The translations under genes and the position numbers were made by a program. Shown here piece after piece: positions 8,681 to 15,711 of a stretch of DNA of 51,738 nucleotides (position 1 is its first letter; every line of letters starts with the position of its first letter). The DNA comes from Desulfobacteraceae bacterium (GTDB lineage Bacteria > Desulfobacterota > Desulfobacteria > Desulfobacterales > Desulfosarcinaceae), in assembly GCA_003599575.1 (NCBI GenBank), contig QZKV01000125.1, positions 1-51,738 on the forward strand. The letters run 5' to 3'. Below the pieces are notes generated by a model. It made no database searches, was not told where the DNA came from, and saw only the letters and a program-made list of their open reading frames with translations.

Positions 8681-9139
8681 TCACAAGCCGGTCAAGCCGG
8701 GTTGCACTTCGATGCCGTTCAAAGGGCATTTTTTCCGCGCAAAGGCCCAGGAAAACGAAAGGCCGAATTCCTCCTTGCCGCCGATGCGCACTGCCTCCAG
8801 AAAAGCAGAAGCTAAAAATTTTCGCATGCCGGCCTTGCTCACCAGATCATTATAAAAATTAAGATCCACCCGCTGTCGTTCGATGTCATTGCCCGGCTCG
8901 CCATAGGCATAGCACAAATCATGGGGCAAGCAGCACTTGAAAGTGATGTCCTCCCAGCGGCAGCCGGTGAAAAGTCCCAGCATTTCATCCGGCACACCCG
9001 AACAGCCGTCAAACTTCCAGCTGTCGTACTGATCGAAATGCGCGTTGATTCTCCGCACCAGATAGTCCAGCTCGAAATGGGCGCACAAAGCCAGGGCCTG
9101 TTGCGTCGTGACCGTATCGCCAATCCGCGGCAAATCCAT
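8681..9139 (-). CDS. Phospholipase A2-like protein
   Basis: A 152-residue protein containing the PLA2 active-site signature CCLPHDLCYAYG, with candidate catalytic His73 and Asp74, preceded by FDGCSGVPDE, which resembles the calcium-loop region. Prokaryotic PLA2 proteins are secreted or toxin-associated and hydrolyse the sn-2 ester of phospholipids. No signal peptide is visible, which is odd for this family. The start at 9139 is set by a GGGGGG ribosome site; a longer frame from 9175 has none. It is the last gene of a three-gene minus-strand run behind a PLC-like DUF6765 gene. Confidence 0.65.
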   Translation of the reverse strand: MDLPRIGDTVTTQQALALCAHFELDYLVRRINAHFDQYDSWKFDGCSGVPDEMLGLFTGCRWEDITFKCCLPHDLCYAYGEPGNDIERQRVDLNFYNDLVSKAGMRKFLASAFLEAVRIGGKEEFGLSFSWAFARKKCPLNGIEVQPGLTGL

Positions 9140-9218
9140 TTTTCGTCCCCCCTTCAAGGTCTTGCAGGTGCGCACACCCGGCAGAAACCGCCACCAAGTC
9201 CGGTGATCTGGCCGGTTT

Positions 9219-10229
9219 TCAATTCAGCCAGCCGAGAACCATGCTGCGCTGAAGATGGGCCGCCCGATGAAAGCAGGCCCAATGGGTGAGATCAAAGCCG
9301 GCCCTGCCCCGAACCGCTTTCACATGGTACTTGCGCTGACCTTGCGACATGTCATCCCATTCAACGTCTCCTACAAGAGCCTCTTCGCGCCACTTGAGTT
9401 TGTCATAGCACGGGGCGCCCGTGTGCTTCTGCCATCGACCGCAGCGGGATTCAGCGCTGCCCGGCTTGCAGAAAAGCGTTTCGATTTTTTGGTACTCCTT
9501 GGGATAATCAAGTTCCAGGTCAGCCGTTTGCCCATTGCCGCCTTTCATCTTCTTGAGAAATTTATAAATCAACTGGGCTCCTTGGAGGCAATACTCCGTA
9601 TTGTTGCGTGTTCTTTGCTTTTTGTGCTGATCGTTATAGCGCCAGGTCAGATACGGCAGGTCCGGATATTCGAAGGCCTCGACATGACCGATCTGGGGAA
9701 CGAAGACATCGCAGACGGTCTGGAAGAATTGAAAATCCCACCCGCCATCTTTTTCAGCCAGCCATATTTTGCCGACATCGTTTTCGTCTGCATGCCGGCC
9801 CGAAAATCCAAAATGCGAAAAGGTGTCTGCGATCGTATGCAGGGCGACCCCCAGCCTGACGAGTTTCAACTGTGCGACCTCTTCGGCCAGGGCCAGATCG
9901 ACCAACTTGGCCGGAAGGTCGTTCATTTTCATGGATGCGGGTGCGGTCACGTAAGAAAACCGGCCGGGATTGATCCAACGGATTTGTGACGGCAGAAAAT
10001 GGAAAGGCATATAAATCTTTTTTTGCACATCCCAGTCAAAGGCCCCCAGATTGTAGTGCGCCGTCCGGGCCGTATCGAAGTGCTGGTTGGGGAAAGGCTC
10101 GATGGGTTCGCTTTCAGTGGAGTCGTCGACATATTGAGAGGCGTACGCGACAGTCTCGGCCTCTGCGGCAGTGAGCCCGGCCAACTCGGACAGGTGATAA
10201 ACGACATAGTAGTGATAATCCAATTGCAT
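9219..10229 (-). CDS. DUF6765-type protein, PLC-like metal-binding helical domain
   Basis: A 336-residue protein whose segment VALHTIADTFSHFGFSGRH has the His-rich helical pattern of zinc-dependent phospholipase-C-like proteins; the N-terminal DYHYYVVYHL and later AHYNLG also offer ligands. The overall sequence matches my memory of the DUF6765 family, whose function is unproven. The start at 10229 follows GGGAGGTG; a longer start at 10259 overlaps the previous stop and lacks a site. No signal peptide is seen. It lies 26 bp after a secreted-protein gene and 79 bp before the PLA2-like gene, so a lipid-related operon is inferred. Confidence 0.6.
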   Translation of the reverse strand: MQLDYHYYVVYHLSELAGLTAAEAETVAYASQYVDDSTESEPIEPFPNQHFDTARTAHYNLGAFDWDVQKKIYMPFHFLPSQIRWINPGRFSYVTAPASMKMNDLPAKLVDLALAEEVAQLKLVRLGVALHTIADTFSHFGFSGRHADENDVGKIWLAEKDGGWDFQFFQTVCDVFVPQIGHVEAFEYPDLPYLTWRYNDQHKKQRTRNNTEYCLQGAQLIYKFLKKMKGGNGQTADLELDYPKEYQKIETLFCKPGSAESRCGRWQKHTGAPCYDKLKWREEALVGDVEWDDMSQGQRKYHVKAVRGRAGFDLTHWACFHRAAHLQRSMVLGWLN

Positions 10230-10255
10230 TCGAACACCTCCCTTTGAAATCCCGA

Positions 10256-10684
10256 TCATATGGAATTGAGATGCCTGCGCCCTTCCGCAATCACCGCCAG
10301 GACGTCATTCTTCCCGACAAATTCATAGACCACCAGCTCTTTTCTCAGCAAAGCATCCTCGGCCTTCATGGATCTGAGATAGGTCATCAGCTTTTCGGCA
10401 TGGCCCGGGTCCGCGGCGACGATAACGTTTATCTGCACACGCTTCCCGTTCACATCATAGATGGTATTGCGAACCCCGCTGAGGTCGGCCCCGATTTTAC
10501 TGCTCATGGCCTTGACCTGCTCGGCCGGCACCGGATAGTCGGAAACCACCTTCCAATGGGCGGGCATTTTGGGCGCCGGAGGGGTTTGGCCGCCAAGCAC
10601 ATTCCCACCGAACAGAACACCCATGCCTATCCAAAGCACCACCAGCCATGCCGGCAGCCGCTGTACCCTGAAACCTCCGATCAT
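10256..10684 (-). CDS. Small exported or membrane-anchored hypothetical protein
   Basis: A 142-residue protein with an N-terminal hydrophobic segment (about residues 11-31), either a signal peptide or a membrane anchor, then a small globular domain of about 100 residues. GAGGAGG lies a few bases upstream of the ATG. I do not recognise the family. It is the first gene of the minus-strand run that continues with the DUF6765-type and PLA2-like genes, so it may be an envelope partner of these enzymes. Confidence 0.6.
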   Translation of the reverse strand: MIGGFRVQRLPAWLVVLWIGMGVLFGGNVLGGQTPPAPKMPAHWKVVSDYPVPAEQVKAMSSKIGADLSGVRNTIYDVNGKRVQINVIVAADPGHAEKLMTYLRSMKAEDALLRKELVVYEFVGKNDVLAVIAEGRRHLNSI

Positions 10685-10727
10685 CTGCCACCTCCTCGTT
10701 TTTCCTGATTGTTGGATACATACCGCA

Positions 10728-11193
10728 TTAGGGCAGCGGGTGGTGCTTCAGAAGAAATGATTTCGCTCGCTCCCATGCGTCCGCCGCGTCTCCGGCGCGA
10801 TATCGATTGGCATGGATTGCAAGATTGAAGCCATGTTCCGCGCCCGGGTATGAGACAAGAGTGACCGGCGTTGCAGCACGTCGGGCAGCCGACTCGAACT
10901 CGCGCATGGATTCTATAAGGCAGCAGTTTTAGGTTCTCAGATGCATCCGGCTTCGTGCGGGCAACACTCTTGCCGTCCACGAGAAGTACAACATAACCCA
11001 ATTCAGCCACCGCGCCGGCAAAAGACCGGTACGCAAACGGCCCGGAGACCCCCGACAAGAGAATGACAGCCGGTCCCCTTCCAGTGCTTGGCGCGACAGT
11101 GGCAGGCGGACTTGAAGCGCAGGCCGACAGAGAAAGGTAGAGCAAGAATACAAACCCGAGAGCGATACAACACGTAAGGCCGGATGAATTCAT
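10728..11193 (-). pseudogene. Dienelactone-hydrolase-like lipoprotein, internally deleted and frameshifted
   Basis: From the ATG at 11193 the frame encodes a lipoprotein signal (lipobox LSAC) and the N-terminal part of an alpha/beta hydrolase (AVILLSGVSGPFAYRS, LGYVVLLVDGKS). It then runs into unrelated sequence. A second minus-strand frame, from about 10910 to a TAA at 10728-10730, encodes the C-terminal end of the same fold, including YPGAEHGFN with the expected catalytic His, and AWERAKSFLLKH. The middle, with the nucleophile, is missing. This is therefore a relic of a dienelactone-hydrolase-family gene with an internal deletion and frame change. It is the last gene of the cassette-like region; an attC-like site ends just before its start. 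Confidence 0.75.
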
Positions 11194-11252
11194 TCGGCAC
11201 TCCCATCGATGGAGAACAGGAAAATGGTCATGAACATCAGTAAGCGTCACGT

Positions 11253-11341
11253 GTCTAACTACCCGTTCAGCAACCGGGCGCCAACGTGCTACAGTAAAGC
11301 TACCACACTTCCCACTCGGTGCGCTGGAACGAAAGTTAGAA
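11253..11341 (-). other. attC-like recombination site
   Basis: On the minus strand the 89-bp element starts with TTCTAAC and ends with GTTAGAC, a perfect GTTRRRY box. The two arms pair imperfectly (plus-strand GTCTAACTACCCGTTCAGC against the reverse complement of GCTGGAACGAAAGTTAGAA). Paired R boxes, extruded bases and asymmetric arms are what integron attC sites show. It ends 59 bp before the start of the hydrolase pseudogene on the same strand. Confidence 0.6.
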
Positions 11342-11394
11342 CTCCTGCCCCATTCCTCATCCGAATACCGGTGGGGTCTTGGGGACGTATCTTG

Positions 11395-11476
11395 GGGAAC
11401 GGTGTCGACTGCGTGTACTTTATTCGCTTATATTGGATGAGGAACCCACGTTCCGGTCCTATAAGTTCAATGTCCC
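11395..11476. repeat. Degenerate ~82-bp inverted-repeat element, copy 1
   Basis: This segment aligns by eye with the element at 11897-11979: both contain a TTCGCTTAT or GTCGCTTAT core, then GATGA(G/A)(G/A)AACCCACG, then GTCCTA and AGTTCAA or AGTCAAC, and are flanked by GGGGA...TCCC. It is the most diverged copy. Its likely class is a non-autonomous REP/MITE-like element. Confidence 0.5.
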
Positions 11477-11545
11477 TGATTTCTCCTGGTTTCGTTAATT
11501 TCCTCACCAGTTGAATTGTTGGCTAGCGCCTTTTGAAGTTTCAAA

Positions 11546-11866
11546 TCAGCGCGGCTTTCCGCAGTTCCAACATTCTGTAAACTGACCCTCGGAGTCTTCC
11601 CCGCAAAATTCACATATCCATTTCTCTTCATCAGTAAACTTATTGCTATGTGGATTTTCGAAGTCCTTGACTATGGTCCTTGCTTCATCAAGTTTTGAAT
11701 CATCGACTATCCAAACTGATGGAGCTGTTTCTGCGGTAATCGGCAGTTCGCCCCTGGCACTGTAAAGGGTTTCTCCTCGCACTTCAGATGCGATACCGTA
11801 TGACTCTAAAATACCCTTTAGCAGATGAGCTTCGGTTGGATGCTTAGCTGGTTATATTTTCAACAT
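11546..11866 (-). pseudogene. DUF2007-type protein with C-terminal zinc ribbon, stop at codon 5
   Basis: Reading from the ATG at 11866, with GAGG seven bases upstream, the frame gives M-L-K-I, a TAA at 11854-11852, and then continues in the same frame as PAKHPTEAHLLKGILESYG, a clear DUF2007 (signal-transducing-like) start. It runs on to a zinc ribbon (CEFCGEDSEGQFTECWNCG) at the C terminus. Full length would be 106 codons. The stop probably inactivates it unless translation restarts at the GTG at 11782, which would remove the first third. It sits between two repeat elements in the cassette-like region. Confidence 0.7.
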
Positions 11867-11896
11867 TTTGAGAGCCTCATCGCGTCGGGGACTTCT

Positions 11897-11979
11897 GGGG
11901 ATGTTGTTGAAAACGTGCCCTTTAGTCGCTTATTTTGATGAAAAACCCACGCTTTGTCCTAGAAGTCAACAACGTCCCC
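11897..11979. repeat. ~83-bp inverted-repeat element, copy 2
   Basis: The element has 14-bp terminal inverted repeats, GGGGATGTTGTTGA and TCAACAACGTCCCC, with one mismatch, enclosing about 55 bp. It lies directly upstream of the DUF2007-type relic and appears to have replaced the distal half of the attC site that should follow the lipoprotein gene at 12048. Size and GGGGAYG ends match the element at 14043. Confidence 0.65.
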
Positions 11980-12004
11980 TAATTTTCCCCCTACTAATTT
12001 TCCT

Positions 12005-12047
12005 CAGCCGCAGGTTTTACCTGTCGGCTGAAAGACCAAGGTTATGC
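12005..12047 (-). other. Partial attC-like site
   Basis: On the minus strand GCATAAC directly abuts the stop codon of the lipoprotein gene and is followed by CTTGGTCTTTCAGCCG, nearly the same arm as in the complete site at 15633-15699. A hairpin (CAGCCGACAGG paired with CCTGCGGCTG) follows. The expected distal GTTRRRY end is missing, apparently cut off near the ~83-bp element. Confidence 0.5.
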
Positions 12048-12632
12048 TTAAAACTCACCGAACTTCACCGACTGGAGAATGGTCAGTCCAGTATTTTCGA
12101 ATTGTGGGTATGTCGTCTCCGGTGGTGCTTTACGAGAGAATTCGACCTGAATTCCTATGTTCGGTTTGTCGGGATGAACACAATGCATTCCAAGCATCTC
12201 AAGGACACTGTACTGACCTCCGCGTTTAGCTTCAGCTCCAAAATCCTTTGATGCCGATCGGTAAATAACGCAAGTTTCTGAGCGATCCTCATATACCTGC
12301 TCAGTGTTTTGGATCACTTCAAATCGGCCGGTGTTCGGTTCACTACTACGTCTTTTTTGTAATGTCTTAAGGAATTCCTCTTTAGACGCAGGAGGATCAA
12401 TGTTGTATACAGTGGAACTCACGATGACTGTATCATTCTTCGGCATTCCGAGCGCCCCGAAAGCAATTTGATAAGTGGATCGCATGATTGCCGACCACTT
12501 TTGTCCCGTGGGCAGCACAAAGGACACTCCAGGTTGTTCCACTCTTTCGCCTCCCTGTAAATTCTGGTAACTCGGGGCAGTTACGCAAGAAACAAGCAAT
12601 ACAGATAAAGAAATTGACAACGCGCGATACAT
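12048..12632 (-). CDS. Lipoprotein of unknown function
   Basis: A 194-residue protein with a lipoprotein signal peptide and lipobox LLVSC (Cys at about residue 16), so it should be anchored in the envelope. The mature part is soluble and rich in beta-strand-like segments; I do not recognise the family. AAGGAGG lies seven bases upstream of the ATG. The gene has cassette-like borders: GTTATGC a few bases before its ribosome site and GCATAAC touching its stop codon. Base composition is lower in GC than the surrounding housekeeping genes. Confidence 0.65.
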   Translation of the reverse strand: MYRALSISLSVLLVSCVTAPSYQNLQGGERVEQPGVSFVLPTGQKWSAIMRSTYQIAFGALGMPKNDTVIVSSTVYNIDPPASKEEFLKTLQKRRSSEPNTGRFEVIQNTEQVYEDRSETCVIYRSASKDFGAEAKRGGQYSVLEMLGMHCVHPDKPNIGIQVEFSRKAPPETTYPQFENTGLTILQSVKFGEF

Positions 12633-12734
12633 CGATCCCTCCTTATAAGCATAACCTTTTCTTAGTGGTCCTAATAACCGTCTTATTCTACGGGATATAA
12701 TGGGGCGCCTATGATTTTATGCTTTTATCCTCGA

Positions 12735-13064
12735 TCAACTTAACCCCACATCCACCTGCAATTCTTCACCTTTTCTGGATAAATGGCTCACTGCCGATTG
12801 GCATATGGCCAGCCTTCTGGCAATTTCAATGGTGGTCATCCCAAGCTTCCACTGGGCCCAAAAACATAGAAGTGCCCTAGCCAAGACGGTTTTGCGGGGA
12901 ATTGCCGCCGGCCGTTACTTCATCAGGTTGCATGTCCAATACTTGGGCAAACGCTGCAGCGTGCGATCAAAATCATACCCTTTGGCTTCTAGAGCATATT
13001 TTTCCTCGAGTTTCTCATTGGCTGCTTTAAGCACATGAATCACAAAGTCACAATCACCGCCGTC
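12735..13064 (-). pseudogene. REP-associated (RAYT-type) transposase C-terminal remnant
   Basis: Two minus-strand pieces resemble the C-terminal tail of Y1/REP-associated transposases. One encodes DFVIHVLKAANEKLEEKYALE and GYDFDRTLQRL before a stop at 12915. The second, down to a TGA at 12735-12737, encodes a helix-turn-helix-like end (ARALLCFWAQWKLGMT, IEIARRLAICQSAVSHLS). The catalytic HUH part is absent. The remnant is inactive and may be a trace of the element that spread the short inverted repeats nearby. Confidence 0.65.
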
Positions 13065-13145
13065 TGCTGAATTTGGTTCATAGTATGTTCGGTTCAAGGG
13101 CACGACCACGCAGCTAGTCAAGAGTGCCAGCGATACTGCAACCAT
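12915..13145 (-). pseudogene. Lipoprotein N-terminal fragment fused to transposase remnant
   Basis: From an ATG at 13145 a short hydrophobic signal with lipobox LLTSC leads into about 15 residues (VVVPLNRTYYEPNSA), after which the frame enters the transposase-derived sequence. The natural lipoprotein therefore seems truncated, and the remaining 76-codon frame is probably not functional. A longer frame from 13229 exists but would run through the attC-like site. It lies right after that site, where a cassette gene would start. Confidence 0.5.
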
Positions 13146-13167
13146 AAGGAAAGAAATAGGTTTCAGC

Positions 13168-13253
13168 GTCCAACGCTTTGTGTGAGAGGCGCGGGCACGG
13201 ATACTATTCAAAACCCCGGAGTTTTCCACGTCCTCTCCACAAAATTGTTGGCA
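13168..13253 (-). other. attC-like recombination site after vapBC
   Basis: An 86-bp element on the minus strand from TGCCAAC (13253-13247) to GTTGGAC (13174-13168), the latter a perfect GTTRRRY box. Its arms TTTGTGGAGAGG and CCTCTCACACAAAG pair with one bulged base. It begins four bases after the vapC stop codon, exactly where an integron cassette would carry its site. Confidence 0.65.
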
Positions 13254-13256
13254 TTT

Positions 13257-13649
13257 TCAATCACAGATTCTGAGCTTCAATTGCTTGGCAATATGGTCAA
13301 AGTCGCGATCATTGTGAAGCAGGGGGATATCGTACTCAATGGCAACAGAAGCAATCATACAATCAACCGGTTTCCGAATTGTAATACCCTTCTTTCGAAG
13401 GGATCTGTATATCTCCACCGCCCGCAAAAATGTTGTCTGCCGCATAGGCAGGAAAATAAGATCGTTAAAATATCCCTTTGTTTTGGCGAAGTCTGCGTCA
13501 GATCGAATTCCCTGGAGCACCTCCGCCAGGATAACTCCGCAGAGGGATAAATCCGCTTCCTTTTCTATCAATTCCTGAAGCATTGCGACATGTGGCTCAT
13601 TCCGGTCGGCAAAAAAATCGATCCAGACAGTTGTATCGACAAGCACCAT
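13257..13649 (-). CDS. vapC: VapC-type PIN-domain ribonuclease toxin
   Basis: A 130-residue PIN-domain protein. Acidic active-site residues are visible: Asp5 in VLVDTTVWID, Glu in ILAEVLQG, Asp in KPVDCMIAS and Asp in LLHNDRDFD. VapC toxins are metal-dependent RNases that cleave tRNA or rRNA when freed from VapB. The ATG at 13649 overlaps the vapB stop (TGATG), giving translational coupling; a TTG one codon upstream is less likely. Toxin-antitoxin pairs are common cargo in integron cassette arrays, where they stabilise the array. Confidence 0.9.
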   Translation of the reverse strand: MVLVDTTVWIDFFADRNEPHVAMLQELIEKEADLSLCGVILAEVLQGIRSDADFAKTKGYFNDLIFLPMRQTTFLRAVEIYRSLRKKGITIRKPVDCMIASVAIEYDIPLLHNDRDFDHIAKQLKLRICD

Positions 13650-13849
13650 CAATCACGTGCCTCCCGCCACTCGGCAAGGTCCCCCTCCCATTTGATAGTG
13701 CCCTTCAGTTCAAGCAATCGCTTCTGGCGTCCACGGCGCCGAACCTCATGCAGTGCGTAGTCAATGAGAGCTCTCCGTGTACGGATTCCGGTCAGTTTTT
13801 GGCATTCATTGACCAGATCATCGTTAATCACCACGTTGGTTCTTCCCAT
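13649..13849 (-). CDS. vapB: VapB-type antitoxin
   Basis: A 66-residue protein with an N-terminal ribbon-helix-helix-like segment (TNVVINDDLVNECQKLTG) and a C-terminal tail rich in charged and Trp residues (KWEGDLAEWREARD) typical of the part that wraps around VapC. GGAGGTG precedes the ATG. It is the first gene of the vapBC pair and is expected to repress its own promoter, which should lie in 13850-13900, together with VapC. Confidence 0.9.
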   Translation of the reverse strand: MGRTNVVINDDLVNECQKLTGIRTRRALIDYALHEVRRRGRQKRLLELKGTIKWEGDLAEWREARD

Positions 13850-13925
13850 ATAATCACCTCCAATTATTTTTACACATTATAAGGGATGTTTTTGTGTATT
13901 TCAAGGAAAAATGTGCTGGATGCCA

Positions 13926-14024
13926 CCCTAGTGCCGTTGAGCGGCCGCGGCGGCGTACGCGCGACGTTCGACCACAAGTGAATTATACCGCCGCCGCGGT
14001 CCGCTCCAGCGACGGGGTTATGTG
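13926..14024 (-). other. attC-like recombination site, GC-rich
   Basis: A 99-bp element on the minus strand beginning ACATAACCCCGTCGCTGGAG, a common attC left-arm pattern, and ending near CACTAGG, a degenerate R box. The arms GGAGCGGACCGCGGCGGCG and CGCCGCCGCGGCCGCTC pair over about 17 positions with few mismatches. It lies between the ORF6N pseudogene and vapB, as expected for a cassette boundary. Confidence 0.55.
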
Positions 14025-14042
14025 CCGTCTCGACCGGGTAAA

Positions 14043-14126
14043 TATGGGGACGCCCTTTGCATTTTTATATTCTGCCCTCCTCACATAAATTACATCAAAT
14101 ATAAATATCTAAAGGGCGTCCCCATA
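14043..14126. repeat. 84-bp inverted-repeat element, copy 3
   Basis: Perfect 16-bp terminal inverted repeats, TATGGGGACGCCCTTT and AAAGGGCGTCCCCATA, enclose 52 bp of AT-rich sequence. The adjacent sequence repeats CATACCCGCT units. The 3' end of the ORF6N relic stops here, so the element or its insertion seems to have truncated that gene. No coding capacity. Confidence 0.8.
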
Positions 14127-14411
14127 CCCGCTCGTCCCCATACCCGCTCCATACCCGCTTTTTCGGCGACCGCCCCAACTTGATGTCGCAATTTGCGATT
14201 TCAAGTTGTTAAATTCGCCATAGGTCAAGTGGAACATGAAGTCAGCAGGAAACTTTTCAATATTCGTCGCACTTGTTCATTCAAACGTCTCGTTTCAACA
14301 CCATATAATTCAGCCAAATCGGAATCCAGAATCACCTTTTCTCCACGTATTACTAAAATCTTTCTTAAGATTTTGTGTCTCAGGAACAAGTGCTTTTTCT
14401 TTATTCGGCAT
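14127..14411 (-). pseudogene. ORF6N-domain protein, frameshifted and truncated
   Basis: From an ATG at 14411 the sequence encodes MPNKEKALVPETQNLKK, then after one frame change KILVIRGEKVILDSDLAEL and YGVETRRLNEQVRR, and after a second change near 14252 (an apparent single-base deletion) IEKFPADFMFHLTYGEF and NNLKSQIATSSWGGRR. This is the ORF6N DNA-binding-type domain of phage and mobile-element proteins. The 3' end runs into the repeat element at 14043. It is dead. A second ORF6N domain, intact, lies at 28413. Confidence 0.75.
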
Positions 14412-14431
14412 TTGAGTACCTATTCCCTTGC

Positions 14432-14559
14432 GGAGAACGTTCCCGATCACCGAGTGCAAAAGGCTTCCACAAAGCTATGCAAAAACCTCAGAAAACGGAA
14501 AACCACCGGCCATTGAAAATGCCACGGCCTTTTGCATCCGGTGAATTGGGTGGTTATGC
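14432..14559 (-). other. attC-like recombination site, long form
   Basis: A 128-bp element on the minus strand starting with GCATAAC five bases after the stop codon of the SIR2-like gene. The arms TTCACCGGATGCAAAAGGC and GCCTTTTGCACTCGGTGA are complementary with two mismatches. Its length is close to that of the Vibrio-type repeats (about 120-126 bp). The distal box (AACGTTCTCC) is degenerate. The ORF6N relic begins about 20 bp beyond it. Confidence 0.6.
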
Positions 14560-14564
14560 GGCGC

Positions 14565-15566
14565 CTAAGTTCCCCACCGCCGATTTCTTCTCAAGCGCTG
14601 ATATTGTATTGAACGCTGTTCTTGATAACAACTCGCCTTCTTTTCATCAATATTGTGTAATAATTCCTCGAACCTTAAAAAGTAATCAGTAATTCTGTCA
14701 ATTGAGCCTCCAGATTCTAAATAGGCTTTTCGAAAAAAACCAGTTGCTATAAATTTTGCAAGAATATTCCATTTACAGGACAAGCAAAATACTTTTTGCT
14801 TTATTGAACTTTCAAGCAAAGTTGCTAAATTATTGGGATGCGGATTTATAACAACTACTGTTTTGGGCTTCCTTCGAATTAAATCAGTTATCATCTCAAA
14901 GGATTCTGCATCATCGATGCCGCCGCTCCATGCTCCAAATGAATAGCCAATCAAACATACACAACGCATCGAGGAGAATACATTCTTGAGACGATGATAA
15001 GGTTCAGTTGCAATTATGGATTGGCTTTCAGGCACTGGTCTCCAGTATGGAAATAATTGACCAATATGCTTATGGAATTTCATCCAATTAAGAGCTTTCT
15101 GCATAATTGTTGAATGAGCAACTAAAGGATTAATTTTCATATGTGGATAGAGAATCTCGTGTTTCGAATCGATTTGGTCTGCCAAGTTGTCAACATTGAA
15201 ATTGAATATTACTGACGGATAGAATAAATCAAATATACGGTATTGAATAGGAAATATTCCGTCAATTCTAGTTAGAAGCTGAGCCACTATCACTTCAACA
15301 AACTCAGGTGGTGTCAAGTCATCAAGCTCACGCTGTGTAATGATGCAATCATTTTGTTCAAACGTCCTAATCGGTTTAAGAATTGCTGATTTCAATGGAC
15401 TGGGTGGTTGAATTGACGCAGGGAAAATGCCATTATCCCAAAAGTGCCTTCTTACAGTTGTAGCCAGCTTGTCACCAAATTCAATTTCGGGATCCGAAGC
15501 TCCTGCCCCAAGGACATAAAGGCTTCTATTACACGTAGTTCTTATGAGCTGATCCCATGCAAACAT
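14565..15566 (-). CDS. SIR2-like domain protein, putative NAD-dependent effector
   Basis: A 333-residue protein with features of bacterial SIR2-like (SIR2_2) proteins: a nucleotide-binding loop LYVLGAGASDPE near the N terminus, NFNVDNLADQ in the place of the usual TxNYD motif, KFHKHIG in the place of the catalytic-His loop, and CLIGYSFG before the last strand. Such proteins serve as NAD-depleting effectors in several phage defence systems, but here no partner gene is visible and the activity is inferred. AGGA precedes the ATG at 15566. It is flanked on both sides by attC-like sites, so it looks like a single-gene cassette. It is markedly AT-richer than the rest of the window. Confidence 0.6.
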   Translation of the reverse strand: MFAWDQLIRTTCNRSLYVLGAGASDPEIEFGDKLATTVRRHFWDNGIFPASIQPPSPLKSAILKPIRTFEQNDCIITQRELDDLTPPEFVEVIVAQLLTRIDGIFPIQYRIFDLFYPSVIFNFNVDNLADQIDSKHEILYPHMKINPLVAHSTIMQKALNWMKFHKHIGQLFPYWRPVPESQSIIATEPYHRLKNVFSSMRCVCLIGYSFGAWSGGIDDAESFEMITDLIRRKPKTVVVINPHPNNLATLLESSIKQKVFCLSCKWNILAKFIATGFFRKAYLESGGSIDRITDYFLRFEELLHNIDEKKASCYQEQRSIQYQRLRRNRRWGT

Positions 15567-15632
15567 AATCAATCCTGTTTACATTCTTTTATCTCGATCC
15601 CTGAGTGTCATTAACAGTAATCGAAATATCGA

Positions 15633-15699
15633 GCATAACGTGGGCTTCAGCGGGAGCGGCCGCTTATTGGCCGCTATCCGCTGAAAGCCAAGGTTAGGA
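15633..15699 (-). other. attC-like recombination site
   Basis: A 67-bp element on the minus strand: TCCTAAC, arm CTTGGCTTTCAGCGG, a central hairpin with GCGGCC/GGCCGC, arm CCGCTGAAGCCCAC, then GTTATGC. The two arms are complementary apart from an extra base, the asymmetry that marks attC. It starts 12 bp after the stop of the gene at 15712 and ends 66 bp before the SIR2-like gene start. Confidence 0.7.
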
Positions 15700-15711
15700 G
15701 AAATACAAATA

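Noticed and set aside
14173..14214. Hairpin with ATTTAAC and GTTGGGG ends, resembling a short attC site on the minus strand
   Set aside because: The same bases encode NNLKSQIATSS of the ORF6N relic, and the arms are only coincidentally complementary; at 42 bp it is also too short for a normal attC.
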